Shown: positions 1 to 8,445, numbered from the stretch's first letter. The stretch: 64,000 nt of DNA from Kaistia hirudinis (GCF_014196455.1 NZ_JACIDS010000002.1:248001-312000), one strand, 5' to 3'. Notes: a model not told the origin generated them from the letters alone. Numbers and translations are program-made.

Positions 1-317
1 TCGATGCGGCCGCCTTCGCGGAACACCAGCGTATCGGGATGGCCCTTGGTGGTCAGAAAGGCGGTCTTGGCCGTCGAGCCGGTCACGATCGCGTTGATCG
101 CGTGCGTCGTGCCATGGACGAGGATGTCGCCGCGGCCGAGATAGTCGGCCAGCGGCTCGCCGACGGCCTCGGCGGCGATGCGGAGGCTGTCGATGACGCC
201 CGCGACCGGATCGGACGGCGTCGTCGATGCCTTGTGCATCGACAGGACACCGGCCTCGTCTGCGACCATCAGATCGGTGAAGGTGCCGCCGGTGTCGACG
301 GCGAAGCGAAGGCCCAT
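1..317 (-). CDS. Hydantoinase/oxoprolinase family protein, N-terminal fragment (cut by window edge)
   Basis: These are the first 105 codons of a hydantoinase/5-oxoprolinase subunit A-like protein; the rest lies beyond the left edge. The ATG is at 317. Residues 7-15 read VDTGGTFTD, the glycine-rich phosphate-binding entry of the family's actin-like N-terminal domain. HGTTHAINA follows at residues 69-77 and TTKGHPDTLVFREGGR ends the visible part, all typical of the family. Known members open cyclic amides such as hydantoins or 5-oxoproline, usually with ATP. It lies 57 bases behind the FAH-fold gene on the same strand, so the two are probably co-transcribed. The substrate is not known, and the sugar-transport context argues against simple hydantoin use. 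Confidence 0.85.
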   Translation of the reverse strand, partial: MGLRFAVDTGGTFTDLMVADEAGVLSMHKASTTPSDPVAGVIDSLRIAAEAVGEPLADYLGRGDILVHGTTHAINAIVTGSTAKTAFLTTKGHPDTLVFREGGRI

Positions 318-374
318 GGCTCGGCTCCGAATAGAGGGGTCAGGGTCGGCCGGAGGCCGCAATGGAACGGCGGC

Positions 375-1370
375 CTAGAGCGGGCGCACCACGAAAGTCT
401 TGTCGGGCACCGCCACCATACGATTGCGCAGCGGCCGGCCGAAATCCGGCACGTCGATTTCGAACTGGTCGCCCGACTGGGTCGTCACGCCATTGGCGCA
501 GGACAGAAGCGGCGCGCCGAAGAAATAGGCGTGCAGGTCGCCGGGACGGCGGAAGATGTCGTAGCGGAAATGATAGTGCTCGAGATTGCGCACCGAGTGC
601 GACATGTTCTTCTCGCCGCTCAGGAATTCGCCCTCCCAGATCGGCGCACCGTCGCGGATGACGCGGATGGTGCCGCGCGTATCCTCGGGCAGGTCGCCGA
701 CCAGAAGCTCCGGCCCGATCGAGCAGGCGCGCAGCTTGGAATGGGCGAGGTAGAGATAGTTGAGCGCCTCGGTCACCTGGTCGGAGAATTCATTGCCGAG
801 CGCGAAGCCGAGCCGCCAGGGATTGCCGTCGGGGCCGATCAGGTACAGCCCGACGATCTCGGCTTCCTCGCCGCCGGCAAGCGCGAAGGCCGGCATCGGC
901 AGGTCCGCCTCGGGCGCGACGACGGAGGTGCCGAGGCCTTTGAAGAACCATTCCGGTTGCACGCCGACTTCGCCTTCCGCCGGCTTGCCGCCTTCGAGGC
1001 CCATGCGGAAGATCTTCATCGAGTCGGTCATCTCGGCGTCGGCGCCGTGGGCGATCTCGTGCATCTTGTCGCGCGCATCGGCGCTGCCGATGTGGGTCAG
1101 GCCCGTGCCGGTGATCCAGAAACGGTTGGGCTCGGGATGGTCGAGCGCCGGCAGCAGGCGGCCTTCGGCGATGATCTCGTCATAGGACGCATGGCCGTCG
1201 CGCGGCTCGGCATCGACAATCGCGGCCAGCGACTGCCCGGCCTCGATCGCGCGGGTCGCGAGTTCATAGACCGAGGTCGAACGGGTCAGCGGCGACAGGC
1301 TGGCGCCGCCGGGCGCTGCGACGCCGACCTTGCGCTCGCCGGTACGGCTCTTGAATTGCACAAGACGCAT
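375..1370 (-). CDS. AraD1/GguC-like FAH-fold protein
   Basis: A 331-residue cytoplasmic protein of the fumarylacetoacetate hydrolase fold, closest by eye to the GguC/AraD1 group found beside sugar ABC transporters in rhizobia. The start at 1370 gives MRLVQFKS, and GGAGA sits about 8 bases upstream; longer in-frame starts have no ribosome site. The central segment GGEEAEIVGLYLIGPDG and the later GFALGNEFSD correspond to the acidic metal-binding strands of FAH enzymes. Such proteins hydrolyse or dehydrate 2-keto-3-deoxy sugar acids, and that is the inferred role. It is transcribed away from the IclR gene, and the pair of palindromes at 1654-1690 lies upstream, so IclR control is likely. The exact reaction is uncertain. 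Confidence 0.8.
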   Translation of the reverse strand: MRLVQFKSRTGERKVGVAAPGGASLSPLTRSTSVYELATRAIEAGQSLAAIVDAEPRDGHASYDEIIAEGRLLPALDHPEPNRFWITGTGLTHIGSADARDKMHEIAHGADAEMTDSMKIFRMGLEGGKPAEGEVGVQPEWFFKGLGTSVVAPEADLPMPAFALAGGEEAEIVGLYLIGPDGNPWRLGFALGNEFSDQVTEALNYLYLAHSKLRACSIGPELLVGDLPEDTRGTIRVIRDGAPIWEGEFLSGEKNMSHSVRNLEHYHFRYDIFRRPGDLHAYFFGAPLLSCANGVTTQSGDQFEIDVPDFGRPLRNRMVAVPDKTFVVRPL

Positions 1371-1777
1371 GAATGTCTCCAAGGGAATGGGATGCTGCGG
1401 CGCGCGGTACGGATCAGGAGGCGAGGCGCGGGATAGCCGCGAGGGACGGACGGGCAGACGGGACGAAGGCGAGGCCGTGATGCGGGCCGGACACCGATCC
1501 TCCGGGAGCATTGCGGCTCCCCGATACCAACCGGGTGCGACGCCAGACGAGCCTTTGACCGGGGAGCGTATCCTTGCGGATGCCGCCGAACCACGCCGCC
1601 GATCCCGGCTTTTTCTTCTCGGCCATCTTGCCCGCGCTTTGACTGATGCTATTGTTCGGCTATACAGAACAATGTTCTGTTATACAAATCGTTAGGACAG
1701 GTGGTAGGCGTTGTCAACCACGGCTGCCGGCGAGTATCGATGAGCATTCGCGTTCGCGCGGGGCAGCTGGAGTGCGG
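1371..1777. other. Divergent intergenic region between FAH-fold gene and IclR gene
   Basis: This 407-base region separates the two divergent start codons. It holds the double IclR-type operator (1654-1690). A forward promoter-like pair TTGACT (1639-1644) and TATACA (1661-1666) is spaced by 16. A reverse-strand pair, read as TTGTAT (1682-1687) and TATAGC (1659-1664), is spaced by 17. Both overlap the operator. The leftward transcript would carry a leader of roughly 280 bases before the start at 1370; I see no convincing riboswitch or small gene in it. A 70-codon reading frame at 1414-1626 (minus) has no ribosome site and looks accidental. Confidence 0.6.
1654..1690. promoter_or_regulatory. Double 17-bp operator, probably for the IclR regulator (site pair A)
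   Basis: Two tandem palindrome-like 17-mers start 20 bases apart: GTTCGGCTATACAGAAC (1654-1670) and GTTCTGTTATACAAATC (1674-1690). The first matches the reverse complement of the 2776-2792 site at 16 of 17 positions. The 20-base period equals about two helical turns, which suits side-by-side dimers on one DNA face. The pair covers the -10 regions of both divergent promoters, so repression and autoregulation by the adjacent IclR protein is the inferred function. Confidence 0.7.
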
Positions 1778-2623
1778 ATGATGAAGCAGGCAGTGGACAA
1801 GGCCGAGGGCAAGCCGGCGGCGGCTGAGGATCGCTATCCGCTGCGCAGCGTCGGGCGCGCGCTCGACGTGCTCCAGGCGCTCGGCGCCAATAGCGGCAAG
1901 GGCATGGGCGTCGGCGAGATCGCCGAGGCGATCGGCGTCTCGCGCTCGACCGCCTTCACCCTGCTGCAAACCATGGTGGCGCGCGGCTTCGTCTCGGATG
2001 TGCGGATCGGCGGCGCACGGCTCTACCGGCTTGGCCTGGCGCTGGTCCATCTCGGTGATCTCGCTGTCGCTGAAATGGGAATCACCCAGGTCGCGACGCC
2101 GATCCTGCAGCAGCTCACCGATGCGACGCAGCTGACTTCGCGCCTCGCCGTGCTCGACGACGGCTATGCGGTCGCCATCGGGCGTGTCGACGCGCCGGGT
2201 CCGTTCCGCATGACCGCATCGCTCGGCCGGCGGGAACTGCCGCATTGCTCCTCCGTCGGCAAGTCGCTGCTCTGCCGCCTTCCCGAACCGCAGATTCTTG
2301 CCATTCTGGCCCGGCTCGGCATGCCGAAGCGCACCGAGCATACGCTCACCTCGCCCGAGACGCTGCTGGCGGATCTGCGCGAGGTCGCCCGCCGCGGCTA
2401 TTCGTTCGACAATGAAGAGGACAATCTCGGCGTCGTCTGCGTCGGCTCGGCCGTGTTCGATCGCAGCGGTGCAGCCGTGGCCGCGATCAGCGTGACGAGC
2501 ATGCGGCTCGAGCGCAGCGACACGGACCTCCATCATCTCGGTGCGGTCGTGCGCGCCTTTGCCGATCGGATCAGCCATCTCCTCGGCGGCCCCGCCCATT
2601 CGGCGCTTCCCCCGCTCGCCTGA
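1778..2623 (+). CDS. IclR-family transcriptional regulator
   Basis: A 281-residue regulator. The N-terminal winged helix covers about residues 20-85, with RSVGRALDVLQAL and the recognition helix region IAEAIGVSRSTAFTLLQTM. The C-terminal effector domain carries IclR landmarks such as LPHCSSVGKSLL and GYSFDNEEDNLGVVCVGSAVFD. The start at 1778 gives MMKQ with CTGGAG upstream; ATG at 1781 is equally possible. Longer frames read back into the operator and are unlikely. It is divergent from the FAH/hydantoinase pair and precedes a sugar ABC transporter. Paired palindromes lie in front of it and in front of the transporter, so it probably controls module A in response to the imported sugar or a breakdown product. 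The effector is unknown. Confidence 0.93.
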   Translation: MMKQAVDKAEGKPAAAEDRYPLRSVGRALDVLQALGANSGKGMGVGEIAEAIGVSRSTAFTLLQTMVARGFVSDVRIGGARLYRLGLALVHLGDLAVAEMGITQVATPILQQLTDATQLTSRLAVLDDGYAVAIGRVDAPGPFRMTASLGRRELPHCSSVGKSLLCRLPEPQILAILARLGMPKRTEHTLTSPETLLADLREVARRGYSFDNEEDNLGVVCVGSAVFDRSGAAVAAISVTSMRLERSDTDLHHLGAVVRAFADRISHLLGGPAHSALPPLA

Positions 2624-2729
2624 GCCTTCTTTTCCGCAAGACTTCGAAAAAAATCCGGCCCGCCTTCGGGTGGCGGCGGCTGCGCATTCGCGCGTCGGCT
2701 GCCGCCCGAAGATCGGGCACGGCCCCGTA

Positions 2730-2792
2730 TTGACACGGCGTCATCGTCCGATAGAGTTCAATTGTACAAAACATAGTTCTGTATAGCAGAAC
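2730..2792 (+). promoter_or_regulatory. Promoter and double operator (site pair B) of the module A transporter
   Basis: TTGACA (2730-2735) and TAGAGT (2752-2757), spaced by 16, look like a sigma-70 promoter. Two 17-mers follow: GTTCAATTGTACAAAAC (2756-2772) and GTTCTGTATAGCAGAAC (2776-2792). They start 20 bases apart, exactly the spacing of pair A. The second is almost a perfect inverted repeat. The sites sit on and just downstream of the -10, the position of a repressor. The ABC transporter start at 2819 follows. Confidence 0.7.
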
Positions 2793-2818
2793 AAAATCCA
2801 GACGAGAACGGAGCTGCC

Positions 2819-3943
2819 ATGTCCTTCCTTCGGAGTCGACTGCTCGCCATGACCGGCCTTGCCGTGGTCGCGAGCCTTTCGGGTGCGGTGCTGTCCGCCC
2901 ATGCCGCCGGCGTCACGGTCCCGGATTCGGCCAAGACCCACACGATGCCCTGGGGAGAGTTCAAGCTCGCGCCGCGCATCGTCGAGAAGCTCGCCAAGGG
3001 CGAGAAGGCCAATATCGTGGTCGGAATCGAGGGCACCGGCCTGCCGATCCAGGGCGCCGAAATGCGCATGGGCACGGCCAAGGGCTGCGAGACCGCCAAC
3101 ACGATGCTGCCCGCCGATTGCCGCATGGTCGGTCCGGTCAATCCCGACACGACGCAGCAGCTCGCCGAGCTCGAGACGCTGCTGAACTCGGGCCAGGTCG
3201 ACTGCCTCGCGCTGCAGCCGCCGCTGCCGAACCAGTTCACCGCCATCATCAACAAGTATGCGGCGGCCGGCATTCCGGTCTTCACGCTCAACATCGACGC
3301 GCCGAAGGCCAAGCGTTTCGCCTTCTACGCCCTGAATGAAGTGCAGGCGGGCACGATCAACGGCGAAGAGACCGCCAAGCTGGTCAAGGCGCAGGGCATC
3401 GACGTGAAGGAGATCGCGCTCGGCAGCGGCGCGCCCGACCAGCCCTGGGCGCAGGCGCGCATGGAAGGCTTCATCAAGGGCTACAAGTCGGTCTTCCCGG
3501 ATGCGAAGTTCTTCAACGACGCGAAGAGCGGCATCCCGACGGGCAAGAACTTCACCACGCAGGAAGTGCTGAACAGCGTGACGCCGTTCCTCACCGCCCA
3601 TCCGGAAGTGACGCTGTTCTTCCACACCGACCAGGGCGTCGAAGGCGTCGGCAACGTGATCCGCAACCTGAAGCTCGGCGGCAAGGTGTTCACCTCCGGC
3701 TTCAACGTCAGCGGCGCGATCCTCGATTCGGTCGGCGCCGGCACGACGCTGGTCACGATCGACCAGGGCTTCGACAACCAGGCCCAGGCGCCGGTCGAGC
3801 AGTGCGCCAAGTACCTGACCACCGGTGAGACCCCGGCCGATCCGCTCCAGTATCTGCGTCCGATCGTGATCACGCAGAAGGGCGGCGACGCCCAGATCGA
3901 CGTCGATGCGGCGCGTGCGCGCCTCAAGGCCGCGTCGAACTAA
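2819..3943 (+). CDS. Sugar ABC transporter substrate-binding protein (module A)
   Basis: A 374-residue periplasmic binding protein of the ribose/galactose type (Peripla_BP_4 fold). Residues 1-30 form a signal peptide ending in SAHA, with cleavage expected before AGV. The mature part shows the two-lobed pattern, including NSGQVDCLALQPP, AAAGIPVFTLNID and a C-terminal TTLVTIDQGFDNQAQAPV hinge segment. The start at 2819 has GGAG about 7 bases upstream. It is the first gene of a transporter operon with a permease and an ATPase. A 9-bp stem-loop follows the stop codon, a common way to keep the binding protein more abundant than its partners. The ligand is unknown; neighbouring sugar-acid enzymes suggest a sugar or sugar lactone. 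Confidence 0.92.
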   Translation: MSFLRSRLLAMTGLAVVASLSGAVLSAHAAGVTVPDSAKTHTMPWGEFKLAPRIVEKLAKGEKANIVVGIEGTGLPIQGAEMRMGTAKGCETANTMLPADCRMVGPVNPDTTQQLAELETLLNSGQVDCLALQPPLPNQFTAIINKYAAAGIPVFTLNIDAPKAKRFAFYALNEVQAGTINGEETAKLVKAQGIDVKEIALGSGAPDQPWAQARMEGFIKGYKSVFPDAKFFNDAKSGIPTGKNFTTQEVLNSVTPFLTAHPEVTLFFHTDQGVEGVGNVIRNLKLGGKVFTSGFNVSGAILDSVGAGTTLVTIDQGFDNQAQAPVEQCAKYLTTGETPADPLQYLRPIVITQKGGDAQIDVDAARARLKAASN

Positions 3944-3962
3944 GAACTACCGAACCTAAACT

Positions 3963-3990
3963 GGCGCGGAGCGTGCAAGCCCTCCGCGCC
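3963..3990 (+). terminator. Intercistronic stem-loop after the binding-protein gene
   Basis: GGCGCGGAG (3963-3971) pairs perfectly with CTCCGCGCC (3982-3990) across a 10-base loop, and TTTCCTTT follows. It lies between the binding-protein stop and the permease start. It could terminate part of the transcripts or protect the upstream message from 3' decay. Both are inference from position and structure. Confidence 0.6.
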
Positions 3991-4019
3991 TTTCCTTTCG
4001 GTCGCTGTCCGGAGCTTCC

Positions 4020-5078
4020 ATGGCCCAGTCTTCCTCCTCCCTCCTCGGCAATCAGCGGGTGCTCAACAGCCTCCGAACACTTGGCCTGGCGCTCGCGATC
4101 GTCCTGATCGCCGTCATCGTCCAGTCGCAGCGGCCCGCCTTCCTGAGCCCGGAGAACCTGCTGACGCTGGTTCGTTCCATGGTCGCGCTCGGCATGGTCG
4201 CCTGCGCACAGATGCTCGTCATCCTGCTCGGCGAGATCGACCTCTCGGTCGGCGCGGTCTACGGCCTCGCCGCGACGGTTACCGCGACGCTGTGGCTTGG
4301 CGGCGGCAGCCTGCCCTTCACCGTGCCGCTGCTGGTTGCGCTGGCCGCGGGCCTCGCGATGGCGCTCGTCGCGGGCGGCATCAACGGGTTCCTGACCGTG
4401 CGGGCCGGCCTGCCATCCTTCATTACGACGCTCGGCATCATGAATGTCGCGGACGGGACGTCGCTGCTGATCGGCAATGCGACGACGTTCACGCCGGCCT
4501 ATAACGACCCGCTGCCGCCGGAGTGGGAGCTCGATTTCTTCCACGGCCTCGGCGGTGCGCTGATGCGATTCGACATCCCGGTCGAGACGCTCTGGCTGGT
4601 CGCGGCCTTTATCCTGTTCTGGATCCTCCGCCACCGGACCGTGTTCGGCTTCCGCCTGCTGGCGATGGGCGGCAATCCCGAGGCGGCACGCGTCGCCCGC
4701 CTGCCGCTGAAGAAGTACAAATACGCCGTCTTCCTGCTCTCGAGCCTGATGGCGGGCATCGCCGGAATCCTCGATTTCTCCTATGTCGGCTCCGTCGGCC
4801 CGACCCAGTCGAGCGCGCTCTCCTTCCAGGTCATCGCGGCCGTGGTCATCGGCGGCGCCAGTCTGAACGGCGGCCGCGGGACGATCGTCGGCACGCTGCT
4901 CGGCGTCGTGCTCCTCGCCATGCTGAACAATGGCCTCGCGCTGCTCGGCGTCGGCTCCTTTGTCCAGCTCCTCTTCATCGGCCTCGTCACGATCGCCGCG
5001 GTCTGGCTCGACCTCGTGTCGCAGAAGCTGATCCGTTCGGCCGGCCAGCGGGCGGCGCGCAGCGGAGAGGCGGCATGA
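4020..5078 (+). CDS. Sugar ABC transporter permease (module A)
   Basis: A 352-residue inner-membrane permease of the RbsC/BPD_transp_2 family. The chain is strongly hydrophobic, with about eight to ten predicted membrane helices. It contains the family hallmark GEIDLSVGAVYGLAA near residue 70 and the ATPase-contact region VIGGASLNGGRGTIVGTLLG near residue 280. The start at 4020 is preceded by CCGGAG. Its last codons overlap the ATPase start as ATGA (5075-5078), so the two proteins are translationally coupled. It presumably dimerises to form the channel for the ligand of the upstream binding protein. Confidence 0.93.
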   Translation: MAQSSSSLLGNQRVLNSLRTLGLALAIVLIAVIVQSQRPAFLSPENLLTLVRSMVALGMVACAQMLVILLGEIDLSVGAVYGLAATVTATLWLGGGSLPFTVPLLVALAAGLAMALVAGGINGFLTVRAGLPSFITTLGIMNVADGTSLLIGNATTFTPAYNDPLPPEWELDFFHGLGGALMRFDIPVETLWLVAAFILFWILRHRTVFGFRLLAMGGNPEAARVARLPLKKYKYAVFLLSSLMAGIAGILDFSYVGSVGPTQSSALSFQVIAAVVIGGASLNGGRGTIVGTLLGVVLLAMLNNGLALLGVGSFVQLLFIGLVTIAAVWLDLVSQKLIRSAGQRAARSGEAA

Positions 5079-6544
5079 TCCGGCTCTCCGGCAAGGCCAT
5101 CACCAAGCGCTATGGCGCGACGCGGGCGCTGGACGGCCTCGACCTCGACATCGCGTCGGGCGAGATCGTCGGCATCGCCGGTCCGAACGGCGCCGGTAAG
5201 AGCACGCTGACCCGCATGCTCGCCGGCGAGGAAACGGCGGATAGCGGCGAGATCACCCTGACCCGCGGCGACACCGTGGTCGACGAGGTCTGGCGCCGCG
5301 TCGCCGTGGTGCATCAGGAGCCGCATATCTGGCCCAATATGACCGTCGAGCAGAACCTCGCCGTCGGACGCGAGGGGCGCTGGTTCGGCGACATCACGCC
5401 GGAGCCCGTCTCGGCCAAGGCCGTGCTGGAGCGGCTCGGCATCGCCGGCTTCGCCCATCACGAACTCGCCGATCTGTCGCTCGCCGTGCAGCAGCGCGTC
5501 GAGATCGCGCGCGCCATGCTCAGCGACGCCGACGTCTATCTCTTCGACGAGCCGAATTCGGCGCTCACCGAGGAGGAGTCCGAGGCGCTATTCGCGACGA
5601 TGGCGGAGCTGGCGGGAAGCGGCAAGATCGTGCTGCTGATCACGCACCGCCTCAATGATTTCGTCCGCTGCTGCCAGCGGATCCTCGTGCTCCGCGACGG
5701 CCGCATACGCTGCGAGATCCGTGGCGCCGAGATCAGCGAGACCTCGATCGCGGCGCAGTTGACGCCGGCCGAGACGGCCGAGCGCGAGGCGCTTCCCGCC
5801 TCCGCGCGGACCGCGCCGAAGGCCGACGGCGCCCCGCTGCTGAAGCTTCAGTCCTGTTCGGACCGTTTCGGCGCGTTCCGCGACATCTCGCTCGATCTCG
5901 CGCCGGGCCGCGTGCTGGCGCTCTCCGGCGTCGAGGGCTCCGGGGCGCGCGAACTGGCGCAGGCCATGGGCGCTTTCCGTCCGTTCCGGGATCGGAGCGG
6001 CCAGACCTTCACCACGCTCGACCAGGCGAGCGTCGCCTATCTTGCGGCCAGCCGCCGTGACACCGTCTTCCGAAACCTGAGCGTCGGCGACAATCTCGCC
6101 TCGCGACTTGCCGGTCGCAGCCTCGGCCGCCTGCCGCCTTTCATCGATCCCGCGAAGATCGATGCGCTGGCGGCACGGGCCATCAAGCGCTACCGCGTCA
6201 AGACCGGCGGATCGCATGCGCCGATCACCTCGCTCAGCGGCGGCAACCAGCAGAAGGTGGTTCTCGGCGCTGCGATGGAGCAGGGCACCGACATCATCGT
6301 GATCGAGGAGCCGACGCGCGGCGTCGACATTTCGAGCAAGGCGGACATCTACGAGCTGCTGCGCGATTTCGCGGCACAGGGCAGGGCGGTGGTCGTATTC
6401 TGCACGGAAGTGCAGGAGATCTTCGACGTCGCCGACGATGTCGTGGTGCTCTCGCATGGCCGCATCGTCGGCCGCGTTGACATGGCCGGCATCGCGACGA
6501 TCCCCGAGCTCGCCGACCTGCTGGCGAGCTACGAGGCGGTCTGA
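5075..6544 (+). CDS. Sugar ABC transporter ATP-binding protein, two ATPase domains (module A)
   Basis: A 489-residue double-domain ATPase of the RbsA/MglA type that powers the module A importer on the cytoplasmic face. Domain 1 has Walker A GPNGAGKST near residue 37, a signature region LSLAVQQRVEIARAM and Walker B VYLFDEPNSAL. Domain 2 starts near residue 260, has the degenerate Walker A GVEGSGARELAQA usual for this class, a full signature LSGGNQQKVVLG, and a Walker B reading IIVIEEPTRGVD. The start at 5075 overlaps the permease stop by four bases. It is the last gene of the operon; a terminator-like hairpin follows. Confidence 0.93.
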   Translation: MIRLSGKAITKRYGATRALDGLDLDIASGEIVGIAGPNGAGKSTLTRMLAGEETADSGEITLTRGDTVVDEVWRRVAVVHQEPHIWPNMTVEQNLAVGREGRWFGDITPEPVSAKAVLERLGIAGFAHHELADLSLAVQQRVEIARAMLSDADVYLFDEPNSALTEEESEALFATMAELAGSGKIVLLITHRLNDFVRCCQRILVLRDGRIRCEIRGAEISETSIAAQLTPAETAEREALPASARTAPKADGAPLLKLQSCSDRFGAFRDISLDLAPGRVLALSGVEGSGARELAQAMGAFRPFRDRSGQTFTTLDQASVAYLAASRRDTVFRNLSVGDNLASRLAGRSLGRLPPFIDPAKIDALAARAIKRYRVKTGGSHAPITSLSGGNQQKVVLGAAMEQGTDIIVIEEPTRGVDISSKADIYELLRDFAAQGRAVVVFCTEVQEIFDVADDVVVLSHGRIVGRVDMAGIATIPELADLLASYEAV

Positions 6545-6574
6545 GCCGCCTCGTCCGTCATCTGCAAAATGCAG

Positions 6575-6613
6575 AAGGCCGCCCGGCGCGCCGAGGCGTT
6601 GCCAGGCGGCCTT
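6575..6613. terminator. Bidirectional terminator-like hairpin between convergent genes
   Basis: AAGGCCGCC (6575-6583) is perfectly complementary to GGCGGCCTT (6605-6613), with a 21-base loop; adjacent ATGCA and TGCAT lengthen the stem with a bulge. It sits between the ends of the rightward module A transporter and the leftward module B operon, where a shared terminator is expected. There is no long T-run. Confidence 0.6.
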
Positions 6614-6640
6614 GCATGGGGCCGGAGCGGGAGGAGCGGC

Positions 6641-7516
6641 TCAGCCCTGGAGCGGATTGTCGCCGTGCCACCAATGTTCGAACGGGTTGGACCAGATGAT
6701 CCGCTGCATCGTCTCGTCCGAGACGCGCGGCAGCTTGGTGCCCTCGACCTGCTCGTTGATGGTGAGCAGCCCGTCGACGGATTCATCGACGCGCGCGGCC
6801 GGGAAGTCCGTGCCCCAGAAGATCTTGTCCGTGATCTTGTATTCCTGGGCCGCGATCAGGATGTTGTAATATTGCCAGGGCCGGTAGAACAGCGCCGAGA
6901 TCTCGCAGAAGACATTGGGCTGCTTGCGGCTGACGACGATGCAGTCATCGTACCAGGGGTGGCCCATATGGGCGAGCACCATGACGAGATCGGGATATTG
7001 GAGCGCGATCGGCTCGACATGCAGCGAGCGCCCCATGTCGATTGGCGCATTGCGGGCATAGGTCGTGCCCATATGCATGGTCAGCGGGATGTTGTTCTTC
7101 TGCAGATACTCATAGACCGGCACGAGGCGCGGATCTGAAAGCGCGACGCCATTATAGATCGGGCCGAACTTGACGCCCTTCAGCTTCAGATCCTCGATCG
7201 CATGCACCAGCAGGTCCATGCAGTCCGGCATGCGCGGGTCGATCGCGGCGAAGCCGACGAACTTGTCGGGATATTTCGCGACCGCCGCCGCCGTCAGCTC
7301 GTCATCGCTGGCGATGCCGACCGAGTCCGCATAGCGGTTGGCGAAGATGATCGCCTTCTCGACATTGGCCATCTCGGCATAGAGCGTATCGGCATCGCCC
7401 TTCGGCGCCATGCCGCCGCTCGGGCGCACGCGCGATATCTGCGTCTCGTAGAGCGGCAGCACGTCCTCGTCGCGGAAGATGTTGACGTGGCAGTCGCAAT
7501 AGGCGCGCACGGGCAT
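6641..7516 (-). CDS. Amidohydrolase-2 family protein, copy 1
   Basis: A 291-residue TIM-barrel hydrolase of the amidohydrolase-2 group, which includes L-fucono- and L-rhamnono-lactonases and ACMSD-type decarboxylases. Near residues 7-12 the usual HxH metal motif reads CHVN, so the second histidine is asparagine. Other expected residues are present: MHMGT (barrel strand histidine), LAHMGHPWYDD and WGTDFP (late aspartate). It is the last gene of the module B operon, 39 bases behind a paralogue that is roughly 80-85% identical by eye. In this context the likely job is opening a sugar lactone made by the SDR dehydrogenase. The altered metal motif makes the chemistry uncertain. Confidence 0.85.
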   Translation of the reverse strand: MPVRAYCDCHVNIFRDEDVLPLYETQISRVRPSGGMAPKGDADTLYAEMANVEKAIIFANRYADSVGIASDDELTAAAVAKYPDKFVGFAAIDPRMPDCMDLLVHAIEDLKLKGVKFGPIYNGVALSDPRLVPVYEYLQKNNIPLTMHMGTTYARNAPIDMGRSLHVEPIALQYPDLVMVLAHMGHPWYDDCIVVSRKQPNVFCEISALFYRPWQYYNILIAAQEYKITDKIFWGTDFPAARVDESVDGLLTINEQVEGTKLPRVSDETMQRIIWSNPFEHWWHGDNPLQG

Positions 7517-7555
7517 GGCGGTCCTCCCCTCTTGTCGTCCGGTTGTTTCGATGCG

Positions 7556-8425
7556 TCAGGCCAGCGGATTGTCGCCGTGCCACCAATGCTCGAACGGGTT
7601 GGACCAGATGATCCGCTCCATCGTCTCTTGCGAGACGCGCGGCAGCTTCGTGCCTTCGAGCTGGTCGTTGATGGTGAGCAGTCCGTCGACGGATTCGTCG
7701 ACGCGGGCAAAGGGGAAATCGGTGCCGAAGAAGATCTTGTCGGTGATCTTGTATTCCTGCGCCTCGATCAGGATGTTGTAATACTGCCAGGGGCGATAGG
7801 ACAGCGCGGAGATCTCGCAGAAGACGTTCGGCTGCTTGCGCGACACGGCGATGCAGTCGCCGTACCAGGGATGGCCCATATGGGCGAGCACCATGACGAG
7901 GTCGGGATAGCGCAGCGCGACCGGCTCGACATGGATCGCCCGGCCAAAATCGACCGGTGCGTTGCGGGCGAAGGTCGTGCCCATATGCATGGTCAGCGGG
8001 ATGTTGTTCTTCTGCAGATATTCGTAGACCGGCACGAGGCGCGGATCCGCCAGCGAGACGCCGTTATAGATCGGGCCGAACTTGACGCCCTTCAGCTTCA
8101 GATCCTCGATCGCGTGGACGAGCATGTCCATGCAGTCGGCGCGGCGCGGATCGACATAGGCGAAGCCGACGAACTTGTCGGGGTATTTGGCGACCGCCGC
8201 GGCCGTCGTCTCGTCGTCGCTCTCGATGCCGATGGAGTCGCCATAGCGCAGCGCGAAGACGATCGCCTTCTCGACATGCGCCATCTCGGCATAGAGCGTG
8301 TCGGCGTCCGCCTTCGGCGCCATGGCGCCGGCGCGCACGCGGGCGAGCTGCTGGGTGTAGAGCGGAAGGACGTGCTCGTCGTTCCAGATGTTGACGTGGC
8401 AGTCGCAATAGGCGCGGGCGGTCAT
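7556..8425 (-). CDS. Amidohydrolase-2 family protein, copy 2
   Basis: A 289-residue paralogue of the following gene on this strand, with the same length and motifs: CHVN near residue 10, MHMGTTFARN, LAHMGHPWYGD and FGTDFPFARVDES. Most differences lie in the first 45 residues and around substrate-facing loops, while the C-terminal third is nearly identical. This points to a tandem duplication followed by specialisation, for example on two epimeric lactones. The start at 8425 gives MTARAYCDC, matching MPVRAYCDC of the partner. It belongs to the minus-strand operon led by the IlvD-type dehydratase, although an 82-base gap with a dispersed repeat separates it from the ATPase gene. Confidence 0.85.
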   Translation of the reverse strand: MTARAYCDCHVNIWNDEHVLPLYTQQLARVRAGAMAPKADADTLYAEMAHVEKAIVFALRYGDSIGIESDDETTAAAVAKYPDKFVGFAYVDPRRADCMDMLVHAIEDLKLKGVKFGPIYNGVSLADPRLVPVYEYLQKNNIPLTMHMGTTFARNAPVDFGRAIHVEPVALRYPDLVMVLAHMGHPWYGDCIAVSRKQPNVFCEISALSYRPWQYYNILIEAQEYKITDKIFFGTDFPFARVDESVDGLLTINDQLEGTKLPRVSQETMERIIWSNPFEHWWHGDNPLA

Positions 8426-8445
8426 GGCGTCATCTCGGCTGGCTG

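Noticed and set aside
39-1436. 465-codon plus-strand frame opposite the FAH-fold gene
   Set aside because: Arginine/glycine-rich composition with no family resemblance; it is the antisense shadow of two well-supported minus-strand genes.
1414-1626. 70-codon minus-strand frame in the leader of the FAH-fold gene, considered as a leader peptide
   Set aside because: No ribosome site and no repeated regulatory codons; arginine/proline-rich composition suggests non-coding.
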